Origin: Candidatus Tectomicrobia bacterium
GTDB lineage: Bacteria > UBA8248
Assembly: GCA_016192135.1 (NCBI GenBank)
Contig: JACPUR010000019.1
Location: 124,001-188,000 of the forward strand
Length of the DNA stretch: 64,000 nucleotides
Reading direction: 5' to 3'
The notes under the pieces: model-generated
Told to the model about the DNA's origin: nothing
Databases searched by the model: none
What the model saw: the letters and a program-made list of their open reading frames with translations, nothing else
Shown here: positions 57,385 to 64,000 of the stretch, piece by piece
How the letters are laid out: each line of letters begins with the position of its first letter
How positions within the stretch are numbered: the first letter of the stretch is position 1
Position numbers and translations under genes: made by a program

Positions 57385-58626
57385 TTGAAAAATCCCTTCA
57401 CCGCCGAAGCCGGCGAGACGAGCCTCCGCTACTACGGCTGGCTCGCCGTCGGCCTGACGTTCCTCACGATGGCGACGGGCGGCGCCGTCGTGGGCACTTT
57501 CTCCGTCTTCTACGTGGCCTTCCTCGAGGAGTTCGGCTGGTCGCGCGGCGACACCGCCCTGGGCTTCTCCTTCTCCATGGTGACCTTCGCCCTCTCGGCC
57601 GGGGCGATCGGCTCGCTCATCGACCGCTGGGGGCCCCGGGCCGTCATCCCCTGCGGGGTCGCGGTGCTGGGGGCGGGCCTGGCGCTGATGTCCACGGTGG
57701 ACAGCCTGGCCGAGCTCTATATCTACTACGGGGTCGTGGTGGCGCTCGGCATCACCCTCATCGGGTTCGTCCCGACGAGCACGGTGGTCAGCCGGTGGTT
57801 CCGCCGCCGGCGGGCGACCGCCATGGGCCTCGCCCTCTCGGGCCGCAGCTTCGGCGGAATGCTGCTGGTGCCCTTCTCCGCCTACCTCATCGGCGCCTAC
57901 GGCTGGCGCGGGGCCTACCTCATCCTGGCCGCGGGGATCGCCCTGCCGCTGCTCCCCCTGACGGCCGCCTTGCACCGGCGGCCTCCCCTCCCGGCGGAGG
58001 AGCGCTCCCTGGCCCCGGGCTCCCCGCCCGAGGAGGGGCTCTGGGGCCCGGCCTTCTGGTTCGTCTTCACGGCGGGCCTCCTCCACGGCGTCGGCTTCAG
58101 CATCGTGGGCCTCCACCAGGTGGCCCATTTGGTGGACGCCGGGGTGGGCGCCATGACGGCGGCCTCCCTCATGGGCGCGCTGGCCGCGCTCAGGACCCTG
58201 GGGGGCATGGCGGGCGGGTGGTGCGGCGACCGGCTCGGGCGGACGCGCACCTATTTTATCTCCAGCGCGGCGGGCCTCGCGGGGGTGTTTCTGCTGATGA
58301 ACGTGAACGCGGAGCGCTGGCTGCTGGCCTACCTCTACGTCGTTTTCCTCGGCCTGGGGGATGGCGCGCGCGGGATCACCTTCCTGTCCATCAAGGCCGA
58401 TCTCTTCCCGGCGCGGAGCTTCGGCCGCATCCTGGGCTACAGCCAGATCGGCTCCGGGCTGGCCGCGGCGGCGGGGCCGTGGCTCGCGGGCTACATCTAT
58501 GACGTCCTGGGAAGCTACCGGTATGCCTTCTGGCTGGTGGTGATCGTGGACGTGCTCTCGCTCGCGACGGTCGCGGCGGCGGCGGTGCGGGGGGGCACGG
58601 GCGCCCGCCGGCGCGAAGCGGCCTAG
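57385..58626 (+). CDS. Major facilitator superfamily transporter (oxalate/formate antiporter-like)
   Basis: 413 residues and 12 helices. The start is a TTG at 57385; no better codon lies near. YYGWLAVGLTFLTMATGGAVVGTFSVFYVAFLEEFGWSRGDTALGFSFSM and the later RWGPRAVIPCGVAVLGAGLALMST are typical of monocarboxylate/OFA-type permeases. SRWFRRRRATAMGLALSGRSFGGMLLVP lies in the centre. It probably imports an organic acid, in line with the HTH-cupin regulator 66 bases upstream. The stop overlaps the convergent kinase gene. Confidence 0.88.
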   Translation: MKNPFTAEAGETSLRYYGWLAVGLTFLTMATGGAVVGTFSVFYVAFLEEFGWSRGDTALGFSFSMVTFALSAGAIGSLIDRWGPRAVIPCGVAVLGAGLALMSTVDSLAELYIYYGVVVALGITLIGFVPTSTVVSRWFRRRRATAMGLALSGRSFGGMLLVPFSAYLIGAYGWRGAYLILAAGIALPLLPLTAALHRRPPLPAEERSLAPGSPPEEGLWGPAFWFVFTAGLLHGVGFSIVGLHQVAHLVDAGVGAMTAASLMGALAALRTLGGMAGGWCGDRLGRTRTYFISSAAGLAGVFLLMNVNAERWLLAYLYVVFLGLGDGARGITFLSIKADLFPARSFGRILGYSQIGSGLAAAAGPWLAGYIYDVLGSYRYAFWLVVIVDVLSLATVAAAAVRGGTGARRREAA

Positions 58627-59195
58627 GAAACCGCCTGCGTCTTCTCGTGGAGCATGGCGTGGATGAAGTCGATCATCCCGTCCTGCGAGAAGCGCTCGAT
58701 GTTCAGCACGGCGTGGTAGAGCTTGGGGTCCGCGAAGTCCACGCCGAAGAAATACTCCGAGAAGAGCTTCTGGTCGCGGTCGGCGTTCTTGACGATGTCC
58801 TCGGCGGCCGACCTCGTCACCCCCCCGCTCTCCATGAGCTGGTGTATGCGCGCCTCGTTGCTCCCCACCACCCGGATGTGCAGGGCGTCGGACCGCTCCT
58901 TGAGGAGCACCTGGCTGCCCCAGCCCCCGATGACGACGCCGCCGGCCCGCGCGGCCTCCTCCATCGTCTCCTTGAGCGCGCGGCGCAGCTTCTCCGGGTT
59001 CACGCCGAAGAGGCGCTCGATGACGTTGGGCGCCCGCCCCTCCATCCGGTCGAGGTCGATGTCCAGCCCGCGCTCGCGGCAGCCCCGGGCCAGCTCCTCC
59101 CGGAATACGAAGGTGTAGCCCAGCCGCTGGGCAAGGTGATTGCCCATGGTCATGCCGCCTGTGCCGTATTGACGGGAGACTGTGATGACGGCCAT
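58623..59195 (-). CDS. Cytidylate-kinase-like protein
   Basis: 190 residues. The N-terminal MAVITVSRQYGTGGMTMGNHLAQRLGYTFV is the P-loop of the cytidylate-kinase-like family (SRQ-x-G-x-GG, not the usual GxxxxGK). LLKERSDALHIRVVGSNEARIHQLM and KNADRDQKLFSEYFFGVDFADPKLYHAVLN complete the pattern. Real substrate use by this family is poorly known. It lies just 3' of the YihY gene on the same strand and could be co-transcribed. Confidence 0.88.
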   Translation of the reverse strand: MAVITVSRQYGTGGMTMGNHLAQRLGYTFVFREELARGCRERGLDIDLDRMEGRAPNVIERLFGVNPEKLRRALKETMEEAARAGGVVIGGWGSQVLLKERSDALHIRVVGSNEARIHQLMESGGVTRSAAEDIVKNADRDQKLFSEYFFGVDFADPKLYHAVLNIERFSQDGMIDFIHAMLHEKTQAVS

Positions 59196-59229
59196 GGGAC
59201 CCTCCTCTGCGCGGGTCGGCGCGCGGATG

Positions 59230-60552
59230 TCACCCCTCCGGGCCGGCCGCCGGCTCCTCGGCGGGGGCCGCGGCGCGGGGCGCCGGCTTGTCGTCTTCCC
59301 GGGTCTTTTCCGGCGCGAGGCGCAGGTCCTCGAGCGTCAGGCCCTCCAGAGCGGACCGCTCCCTGCGGCGCATCTCCTGGATGACCATCTCGGCGCCGGG
59401 AGAGCAGTGGGGCTGCGGGGGGGTGAAGAGATCCCACGCCTCCACCGCCCGGATGCTGGCCGGGTGAACGGTCAGCATGAACCTCCCGCCCTCGCGCGTC
59501 TCCGTCAGGTAGCCTCGCGTTTGCAGCTGATCCAGGACAGTTTCCAGGATTTCCGGCTGGACGTCCAGCCCCCTCCGGGCGTCCTCCCGGGCGAGAGGGG
59601 GCTGCGCCTTCGCCAGGCGCACCGCCGCCTCGGTCAGGATGTGGAGGGCCAGCTCCCGCGGGTCCGTCGGGTGGCGCGCCTCGCCCGGCTCCGGAGGGGG
59701 GCGGCGCCCCTCGGCCAGGGCCGCCAGGGCGGCCGCGTAGAGCAGGGCGCACCAAGAGAGATAGACCCAGGCCATGAAGAGGGGGAGCTGGGCCAGGGCC
59801 CCGTAGATGGCCTCGTTGCGGGCGAAGCCCACCTGGAAGCGCACGTACCCCCATTGCAGGAAAAACCAGATCGCCCCTCCGACCACCCCGCCCCACGCCG
59901 CCGCCCGGGGGGACACCTGGGTATTCGGCATGACGATGATGATCCAAGAAAAGAGCAGGATCGCGCCCAGAATGGGCACCAGGCGCAGGGCCAGCTCCAG
60001 GGCCTCGGAGAGGAGCCAGATGCCGCCGAGCGTCTCCCGGACCTGAAGCAATGTGATGCCGCTCATGATGATGGCGATCATCAGCGGGCTCAGGAACAGG
60101 ATGGCGAAATAATCGGTGACCTTCCGGACCCAGGTGCGCTCCCGGCGGGCGCCGAAGGTGGCGTTCAGGGCGCGCTCGACGGTGCCGAGGGTGAGCCACA
60201 CCGAGAACAGGAGGCCGGCCAGCCCCGCGACCCCCAGCGTCCCCGCGTTGACCTGGCGGACGTAGGTCAGGAGCTTCTCGTGCAGGCCCTGGTCCGTGGC
60301 GGGGAAGTACTGGAGGATGAGGTACGTCAGGAGGTTCTCCTCGAAGCCCAGCCCGCGCAGCATCGAGAAGGCGAAGGCCAGCACGGGCACCAGCGAGAGG
60401 AGCGATGTGTAGGTGAGGGCCGCCGCCCGCAGGTGGGCCTGGTCGGAGAGGAAGAGCCCGAATGCTAGAATGGGCAGGCGGAGCGGGTGGGGCAAGGCCC
60501 GCCCGATGATCGCGACGTGCTCCTCGGCGGCCCTCGGGCGGGACTCGGGCAT
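59230..60552 (-). CDS. YihY/virulence-factor BrkB-family membrane protein
   Basis: 440 residues from the ATG at 60552. Six membrane helices with YihY signatures: HLRAAALTYTSLLSLVPVLAFAFSML, FSVWLTLGTVERALNATFGARRERTW and MAWVYLSWCALLYAAALAALAEG. After residue 290 a soluble C-terminal domain follows with winged-helix character (ILETVLDQLQTRGYLTETREGGRFMLT). YihY is not the tRNA-processing RNase BN; it is probably a transport-like envelope protein. Its start faces the divergent small gene at 60662. Confidence 0.9.
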   Translation of the reverse strand: MPESRPRAAEEHVAIIGRALPHPLRLPILAFGLFLSDQAHLRAAALTYTSLLSLVPVLAFAFSMLRGLGFEENLLTYLILQYFPATDQGLHEKLLTYVRQVNAGTLGVAGLAGLLFSVWLTLGTVERALNATFGARRERTWVRKVTDYFAILFLSPLMIAIIMSGITLLQVRETLGGIWLLSEALELALRLVPILGAILLFSWIIIVMPNTQVSPRAAAWGGVVGGAIWFFLQWGYVRFQVGFARNEAIYGALAQLPLFMAWVYLSWCALLYAAALAALAEGRRPPPEPGEARHPTDPRELALHILTEAAVRLAKAQPPLAREDARRGLDVQPEILETVLDQLQTRGYLTETREGGRFMLTVHPASIRAVEAWDLFTPPQPHCSPGAEMVIQEMRRRERSALEGLTLEDLRLAPEKTREDDKPAPRAAAPAEEPAAGPEG

Positions 60553-60661
60553 CGGGGACCCCCGTGGAAGAGAAGCCGGCCGGCGGCTCCGGCGCGCGCC
60601 GAGATGATCCCAGGATTGCCGGGCGGGCCGCAAGTCGGGCTTTGCCGTAGGGAGATGGCGG

Positions 60662-61225
60662 ATGATTCCGGCGGAGGAGCTCCTCGTCCGGCTCGGGGTG
60701 CACACCCCCCTCTATGCCGCGAGCGGGCGGCACGTCTTTGCCGCCCTGAACGGCCGCGACCGGGGCCACTTCTTCGCCGTGGACCGCGAGAAGGGGAACT
60801 TCCTCTGGCGCGTCGAGAACTCGGCGGGCTGGGTCATCGCCCCGCCGCTCATCTGGGAGGACCTCTTCATCGTGGGGACGAGCACGGCCGACATGCGCCG
60901 CCGCGAGGAGGGCGGGGAATTCGCCCAGGTGGACTGGCGCCGGGGCGGGGCGGTCTACGCCTTCGAGGCCTTGGGCGGCAAGGTGCGCTTCTGGGACGAC
61001 CGCACCGGCGTGGTGCGCCGGACCCCGCGCGCCGAGGGGGACGTGCTCGTAGTGGAGGGCGAGGTCCGCTCGGGCGGCTTCCGGGAAGGGGCCCCCTGGT
61101 CCACCTCCGTCCAGATGGAGAGCCGCTTCGCGCTGCCCTCGGGGCGGCTGCTGGGCCGTAAGGCGCGCGGCCAGGCGCCCGAGGGCTACTTCAAGGGAGA
61201 GCCCGCGCCCGGCCGGTGGGACTAG
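60662..61225 (+). CDS. PQQ-like beta-propeller fragment protein
   Basis: 187 residues. The repeat FAALNGRDRGHFFAVDREKGNFLWRVENSAGWVIAPPLIWEDLFIVGTS is the strand pattern of PQQ-binding-like propellers (AxDxxTGxxxW), and VYAFEALGGKVRFW starts a second blade. Full propellers need about six to eight blades, so this is a partial or minimal version. No signal peptide is seen. It lies between divergent YihY and TerC genes. Confidence 0.65.
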   Translation: MIPAEELLVRLGVHTPLYAASGRHVFAALNGRDRGHFFAVDREKGNFLWRVENSAGWVIAPPLIWEDLFIVGTSTADMRRREEGGEFAQVDWRRGGAVYAFEALGGKVRFWDDRTGVVRRTPRAEGDVLVVEGEVRSGGFREGAPWSTSVQMESRFALPSGRLLGRKARGQAPEGYFKGEPAPGRWD

Positions 61226-61337
61226 GCGCGGGAATCCCCCGGGCGGACCCCGGCCCGCCCGGCCGCTTTCGCCTTTCCTGAATGCCTCAATCCGTCCGCT
61301 CATCGCCGCCATCCCGCGGACGCCTCGCCGCCGATCG

Positions 61338-62468
61338 ATGTCCAATGCACCGGGCCCGTCCCGGCGGAGGAGTGGCATGCCCTGGTCCTGGCTGATTTTC
61401 CTCGTCATCGTCTTGTTGCTGCTGGCGCTGGACCTGGGCCTTCACCGCAAGTCGCATGCGGTGTCGATGCGGGAGGCGCTCGCCTGGTCCGGCTTCTGGG
61501 TCGCGCTCGGCCTCGCCTTCACCGCGTTCATCTATCTCGGCTACGAGAACCAATGGCTGGGGCTGGGGAAGGCCCGCGACGCCGTGGACGGCGCCCCGAA
61601 CGACGGCTCGGCGGCCGCGGTGAAGTACCTCACCGGCTATGTCATCGAGAAGTCCCTGAGCGTGGACAACATCTTCGTCATCGCCATGCTCTTCCGGTAC
61701 TTCGCCGTCCCGGCGCGCTACCAGCACCGGGTGCTCTTCTGGGGCATCCTGGGCGCCCTGGCGATGCGCGGCGCGATGATCGCCGTGGGGGTGCGGCTCA
61801 TCGAGGAGTTCGAGTGGCTGCTCTACGCCTTCGGCGCCTTCCTCCTCTTCGCGGCCGTCCAGATGCTCTGGACGGGGGGGAAGCACGGGGGCGACCCGGG
61901 AAAGAACCCCGTGGTGCGGCTGGCGCGGCGTTTCTTCCCGGTGGCAGACGAGTTCCACGGCCCGCACTTCATGGTGCGGGCCGGGACCCCGGAGGCGCGG
62001 GAGACGGACTCGCACGCCCCGGACCGGGCGGCCGAGCGCGCAGGGGCGGGGACATGGATGCTCACCCCGCTGGCCCTCGCCCTCATCATGGTGGAGACGA
62101 CGGACCTGATCTTCGCCGTGGACTCCATCCCGGCCATCTTCGCCATCACCACCGACCCCTACCTGGTCTTCACCAGCAACGTGTTCGCCATCCTGGGACT
62201 CCGGGCGCTCTACTTCGCGCTGGCCGGGCTGATGGACAAGTTCCGCTACCTCAACGTCTCGCTCGCGGCGGTGCTGGCGCTGGTGGGAGCGAAGATGCTG
62301 GCGGCGGACTGGATCAAGGAGATGCTCGGGAAGAACTACAACTTCCATCTGCTGGGGGCGATCCTGCTCATCCTCGCGGCGGGCGTCGCGGCCTCGCTCC
62401 TCGCGGGGCCCAAGCCCGAGCACGCCGACGTCGCGCGGCGGGCCCGCGAGGCGGGCGAGGAAACGTGA
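61338..62468 (+). CDS. TerC-family integral membrane protein
   Basis: 376 residues with about eight to nine helices. TerC motifs: ALDLGLHRKSHAVSMREALAWSGFWVALGLAFTAFIY, GYVIEKSLSVDNIFVIAMLFRYFAVPARYQHRVLFWGILGALAMRG, and ALIMVETTDLIFAVDSIPAIFAITTDPYLVFTSNVFAILGLRALYFALAG. The conserved acidic pairs SVDNIF and AVDSIP are characteristic. The family (Alx, TerC) has been linked to manganese export and metal loading of exported proteins. The 112-base leader has no clear yybP-ykoY fold. Confidence 0.93.
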   Translation: MSNAPGPSRRRSGMPWSWLIFLVIVLLLLALDLGLHRKSHAVSMREALAWSGFWVALGLAFTAFIYLGYENQWLGLGKARDAVDGAPNDGSAAAVKYLTGYVIEKSLSVDNIFVIAMLFRYFAVPARYQHRVLFWGILGALAMRGAMIAVGVRLIEEFEWLLYAFGAFLLFAAVQMLWTGGKHGGDPGKNPVVRLARRFFPVADEFHGPHFMVRAGTPEARETDSHAPDRAAERAGAGTWMLTPLALALIMVETTDLIFAVDSIPAIFAITTDPYLVFTSNVFAILGLRALYFALAGLMDKFRYLNVSLAAVLALVGAKMLAADWIKEMLGKNYNFHLLGAILLILAAGVAASLLAGPKPEHADVARRAREAGEET

Positions 62469-62483
62469 GGGAGCACGGGAACC

Positions 62484-63362
62484 CTATTTCCTCTTCCCCT
62501 TCAGCTCCTGTGCCATCTTGAGGGCGTTCACGCCCACGTTCCCGTAGCGGAACCAGCGCCGGTATTCGGGCATCTGCACGAGCTGGGCGGCCTTCTCGGG
62601 CGCCTTGGCCTTGCGCAGGGCGGCCTGGGCGCGCTCGCGCAGGCGCAGGAGGCAGTCGCGGTTCTCCTTGATGATCCCCTTGCCGGCGGGGGGGAGCGGC
62701 CCGTGGCCGGGCACGATGCGCCGGACCGGGAACATGTCGAGCACGTCGAGCGCCGCGATCCAGTTGGCGAAGTTCCCCAGCCGGTTCACCGGCAGGGTGC
62801 GGTGGGTGAGGAGGTCGCCCGAGAAGAGCACCCGCTCCTCGGGCATCCACACCACCGTGTCCCCCAGGGTGTGGCAGTGATCGATGTAGATCATCTGGAA
62901 GGCGCGCCCGCCGTAGCGGACCGTAATCATCTCCTCGAAGGTCACCATGGGGGGCGCGACGTGGAGCTTGCCCACCAGGTGGTCCACCTTGGGGCCCCGG
63001 CCCACCATCTGTTTCACCCAGACGCCCGCCTTCTCCTCGCGCTCCATCTCCTCGGCGGTGAGCTCGCAGCCGAAGGAGACGGCGCCGTGCCCGTGGTAGA
63101 AGCCGTTGTCCGAGGTGTGGTCGAAGTTGTGGTGGGTGTTGAGGACGAGCCCCGGCATCTTGCGGGTGAGGCTGCGCATCCCCGCGAGGAAGGGCTTGCG
63201 GACCCGGATGTCGTTGTCGATGATGACCGGCCGATCCTTCGTCAGCGCCAAGCCGAAGTTGGTGGCGCCGTTCCCCCCGATGTAGGCGTACACCCCCTTG
63301 ACCACCTGGACGAAGCCTTGCGTCTTGGCTGGAGCGGGAAGGACCTTCGCGGCGCGCGCCAT
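62484..63362 (-). CDS. Metallo-beta-lactamase-fold hydrolase
   Basis: 292 residues. The metal site motif is THHNFDHTSDN (76-86), so the second His of HxHxDH is Asn here. Later ligands are HCHTLGDTVVWMP, LFSGDLL and VPGHGPLPP. The fold is complete. Related enzymes with HHxxDH patterns include lactonases and hydroxyacylglutathione-hydrolase-like proteins; the altered site may bind one metal or none in the second position. A signal peptide is not evident. The substrate is unknown. Confidence 0.87.
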   Translation of the reverse strand: MARAAKVLPAPAKTQGFVQVVKGVYAYIGGNGATNFGLALTKDRPVIIDNDIRVRKPFLAGMRSLTRKMPGLVLNTHHNFDHTSDNGFYHGHGAVSFGCELTAEEMEREEKAGVWVKQMVGRGPKVDHLVGKLHVAPPMVTFEEMITVRYGGRAFQMIYIDHCHTLGDTVVWMPEERVLFSGDLLTHRTLPVNRLGNFANWIAALDVLDMFPVRRIVPGHGPLPPAGKGIIKENRDCLLRLRERAQAALRKAKAPEKAAQLVQMPEYRRWFRYGNVGVNALKMAQELKGKRK

Positions 63363-63500
63363 CGGGCTCTCCTTGCAGGGGGCTCGGGGATGCGGGTATC
63401 TTGGCTCGTGGGAAGGCACCCTATCAAAGCGCCCCGGCCCGCACAACGCCCCATGGATGCGGCGGAGGCGGCCGGGCCCCCGCCTCCGGGGGGACGAGCC

Positions 63501-63914
63501 GTGATCGAGATCACCCGCCGGGAAGAGTTCTCGGCCGCGCACCGCCTCTTCAACGCCGCCTGGCCGGCCGAGCGCAACGAGGCCCTCTACGGCCTGTGCG
63601 CGAACCCCCACTACCACGGCCACAACTACGTCGTGGAGGTGACGCTCCGCGGCCCCGTGGACCCCGAGACGGGCATGATCTACAACCTCGCCGACCTCAA
63701 GGGCCTCCTGCGCCGCCAGGTGGTCGAGCCGCTCGACCACAAGAACCTGAACGAGGACGCCGCGCCCTACCTGAAGGGCCGCATCCCGACGGCGGAGAAC
63801 ATCGCCATGGCCATCTGGGAGCGCCTGGCCGAGCACCTTCCGCCGGGCCTCCTCCACCGCGTCCGCCTGTTCGAGAACGAGCGCAACTTCGTGGACTACC
63901 GGGGGGGGAGCTGA
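63501..63914 (+). CDS. queD: 6-carboxytetrahydropterin synthase / PTPS family
   Basis: 137 residues from the GTG at 63501 (an ATG at 63453 adds 16 Pro/Gly-rich residues). The zinc ligands His14 (SAAHRLFN), His39 and His41 (HYHGHNY) and catalytic Cys33 are present. GPVDPETGMIYNLADLKGLL and LDHKNLNED follow the family pattern. QueD turns dihydroneopterin triphosphate into 6-carboxytetrahydropterin for queuosine; the related PTPS makes tetrahydropterin. It overlaps the next gene by the ATGA sequence. Confidence 0.93.
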   Translation: MIEITRREEFSAAHRLFNAAWPAERNEALYGLCANPHYHGHNYVVEVTLRGPVDPETGMIYNLADLKGLLRRQVVEPLDHKNLNEDAAPYLKGRIPTAENIAMAIWERLAEHLPPGLLHRVRLFENERNFVDYRGGS

Positions 63915-64000
63915 TGGCCGCCGGGGGCCTCCGGCCGCTGGCGGGGCGGCGGATCGTCCTGACCGGGGCCTCGCGCGGCATCGGCCGGGCGGCGGCCCTG
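63914..64000 (+). CDS. Short-chain dehydrogenase/reductase, partial
   Basis: The ATG at 63914 overlaps the queD stop. The 29 visible residues contain LTGASRGIGRAAA, the NAD(P)-binding TGxxxGIG motif of SDRs. The gene continues past the window end. Coupling to queD suggests a pterin-linked reductase (such as a dihydropteridine/sepiapterin-type SDR), which is inference. Confidence 0.75.
   Translation, partial: MAAGGLRPLAGRRIVLTGASRGIGRAAAL

Noticed and set aside
61226-61337. yybP-ykoY manganese riboswitch before terC.
   Set aside because: The 112-base leader lacks the conserved paired loops and has no terminator.

Overview
The window is about 64 kb of GC-rich (roughly 70% G+C), gene-dense chromosome. 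Its genes point to a double-membraned bacterium: two AsmA-type proteins, a LysM lytic transglycosylase, several lipoproteins, and a family of surface-antigen lipoproteins. There are no rRNA genes, no CRISPR array and no complete tRNA. The mix (UGSC selenoprotein, tungstate uptake, molybdenum hydroxylase, FAH/MmgE/maleate-isomerase enzymes, dense palindromic repeats) fits an uncultivated soil, marine or sponge-associated lineage such as Tectomicrobia, Rokubacteria, NC10 or a deep deltaproteobacterium. The sequence alone does not settle which.

The most striking signal is selenocysteine. Two genes carry an in-frame TGA exactly where the family has its reactive residue. One is an O6-methylguanine-DNA methyltransferase (1333-1842, minus) whose PCHR active site reads P-TGA-H-R. 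The other is a UGSC-family protein (6734-7264, minus) whose motif reads TGA-G-S-C. Both keep a well-conserved reading frame after the TGA. Both can fold a hairpin just downstream whose apical loop starts with G about 20 nt after the TGA, as expected of a bacterial SECIS element. TGA is an ordinary stop in other genes here (for example tupA, tupB and queD), so global reassignment is ruled out. A protein at 314-1336 looks like the large partner often associated with UGSC domains.

Layout. 1-10 kb: UGSC partner, Sec-methyltransferase, maleate-isomerase-like enzyme, small membrane and metalloprotease genes, ArsR regulator with a perfect palindromic operator, enoyl-CoA hydratase, UGSC selenoprotein, lone molybdopterin hydroxylase subunit. 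10-20 kb: SulP permease with a terminator-bearing leader, rhodanese, LPG-synthase-type membrane protein, an SDR-TfoX-SDR operon, HAD phosphatase, two cold-shock genes, pyrophosphatase. 20-25 kb: adenine methylase, an AT-rich foreign SDH-type protease, an orphan minimal nucleotidyltransferase, a lipoprotein, a third cold-shock gene, an IMPase-like phosphatase. 25-34 kb: tandem MATE pumps, then four paralogous surface-antigen genes carrying seven domain copies, a radical SAM protein and paired secreted proteins. 34-42 kb: FAH hydrolase, cupin, nadC and nadA in one strand-consistent run, then MmgE/PrpD, a receiver-like protein and pyrF. 42-48.4 kb: two AsmA paralogues separated by an AT-rich insert with a HicBA module, a winged-helix protein and a tRNA-Leu-like remnant. 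48.6-52 kb: a tungstate module (regulator, tupA, tupB, tupC). 52-64 kb: lytic transglycosylase, dnaN, XRE-cupin regulator with MFS transporter, YihY, TerC, an MBL hydrolase, QueD and the start of an SDR.

Three families of short inverted repeats are spread through the gaps. One has a constant GTAGGGGC / GCCCCTAC cap with interchangeable palindromic cores. One is an 80-bp GTCATTCTGAGCG element. One is a CCCTCTCCC-type palindrome. Copies lie inside the adenine methylase coding region, supply the stop codon of the nucleotidyltransferase, and sit between tupA and tupB.
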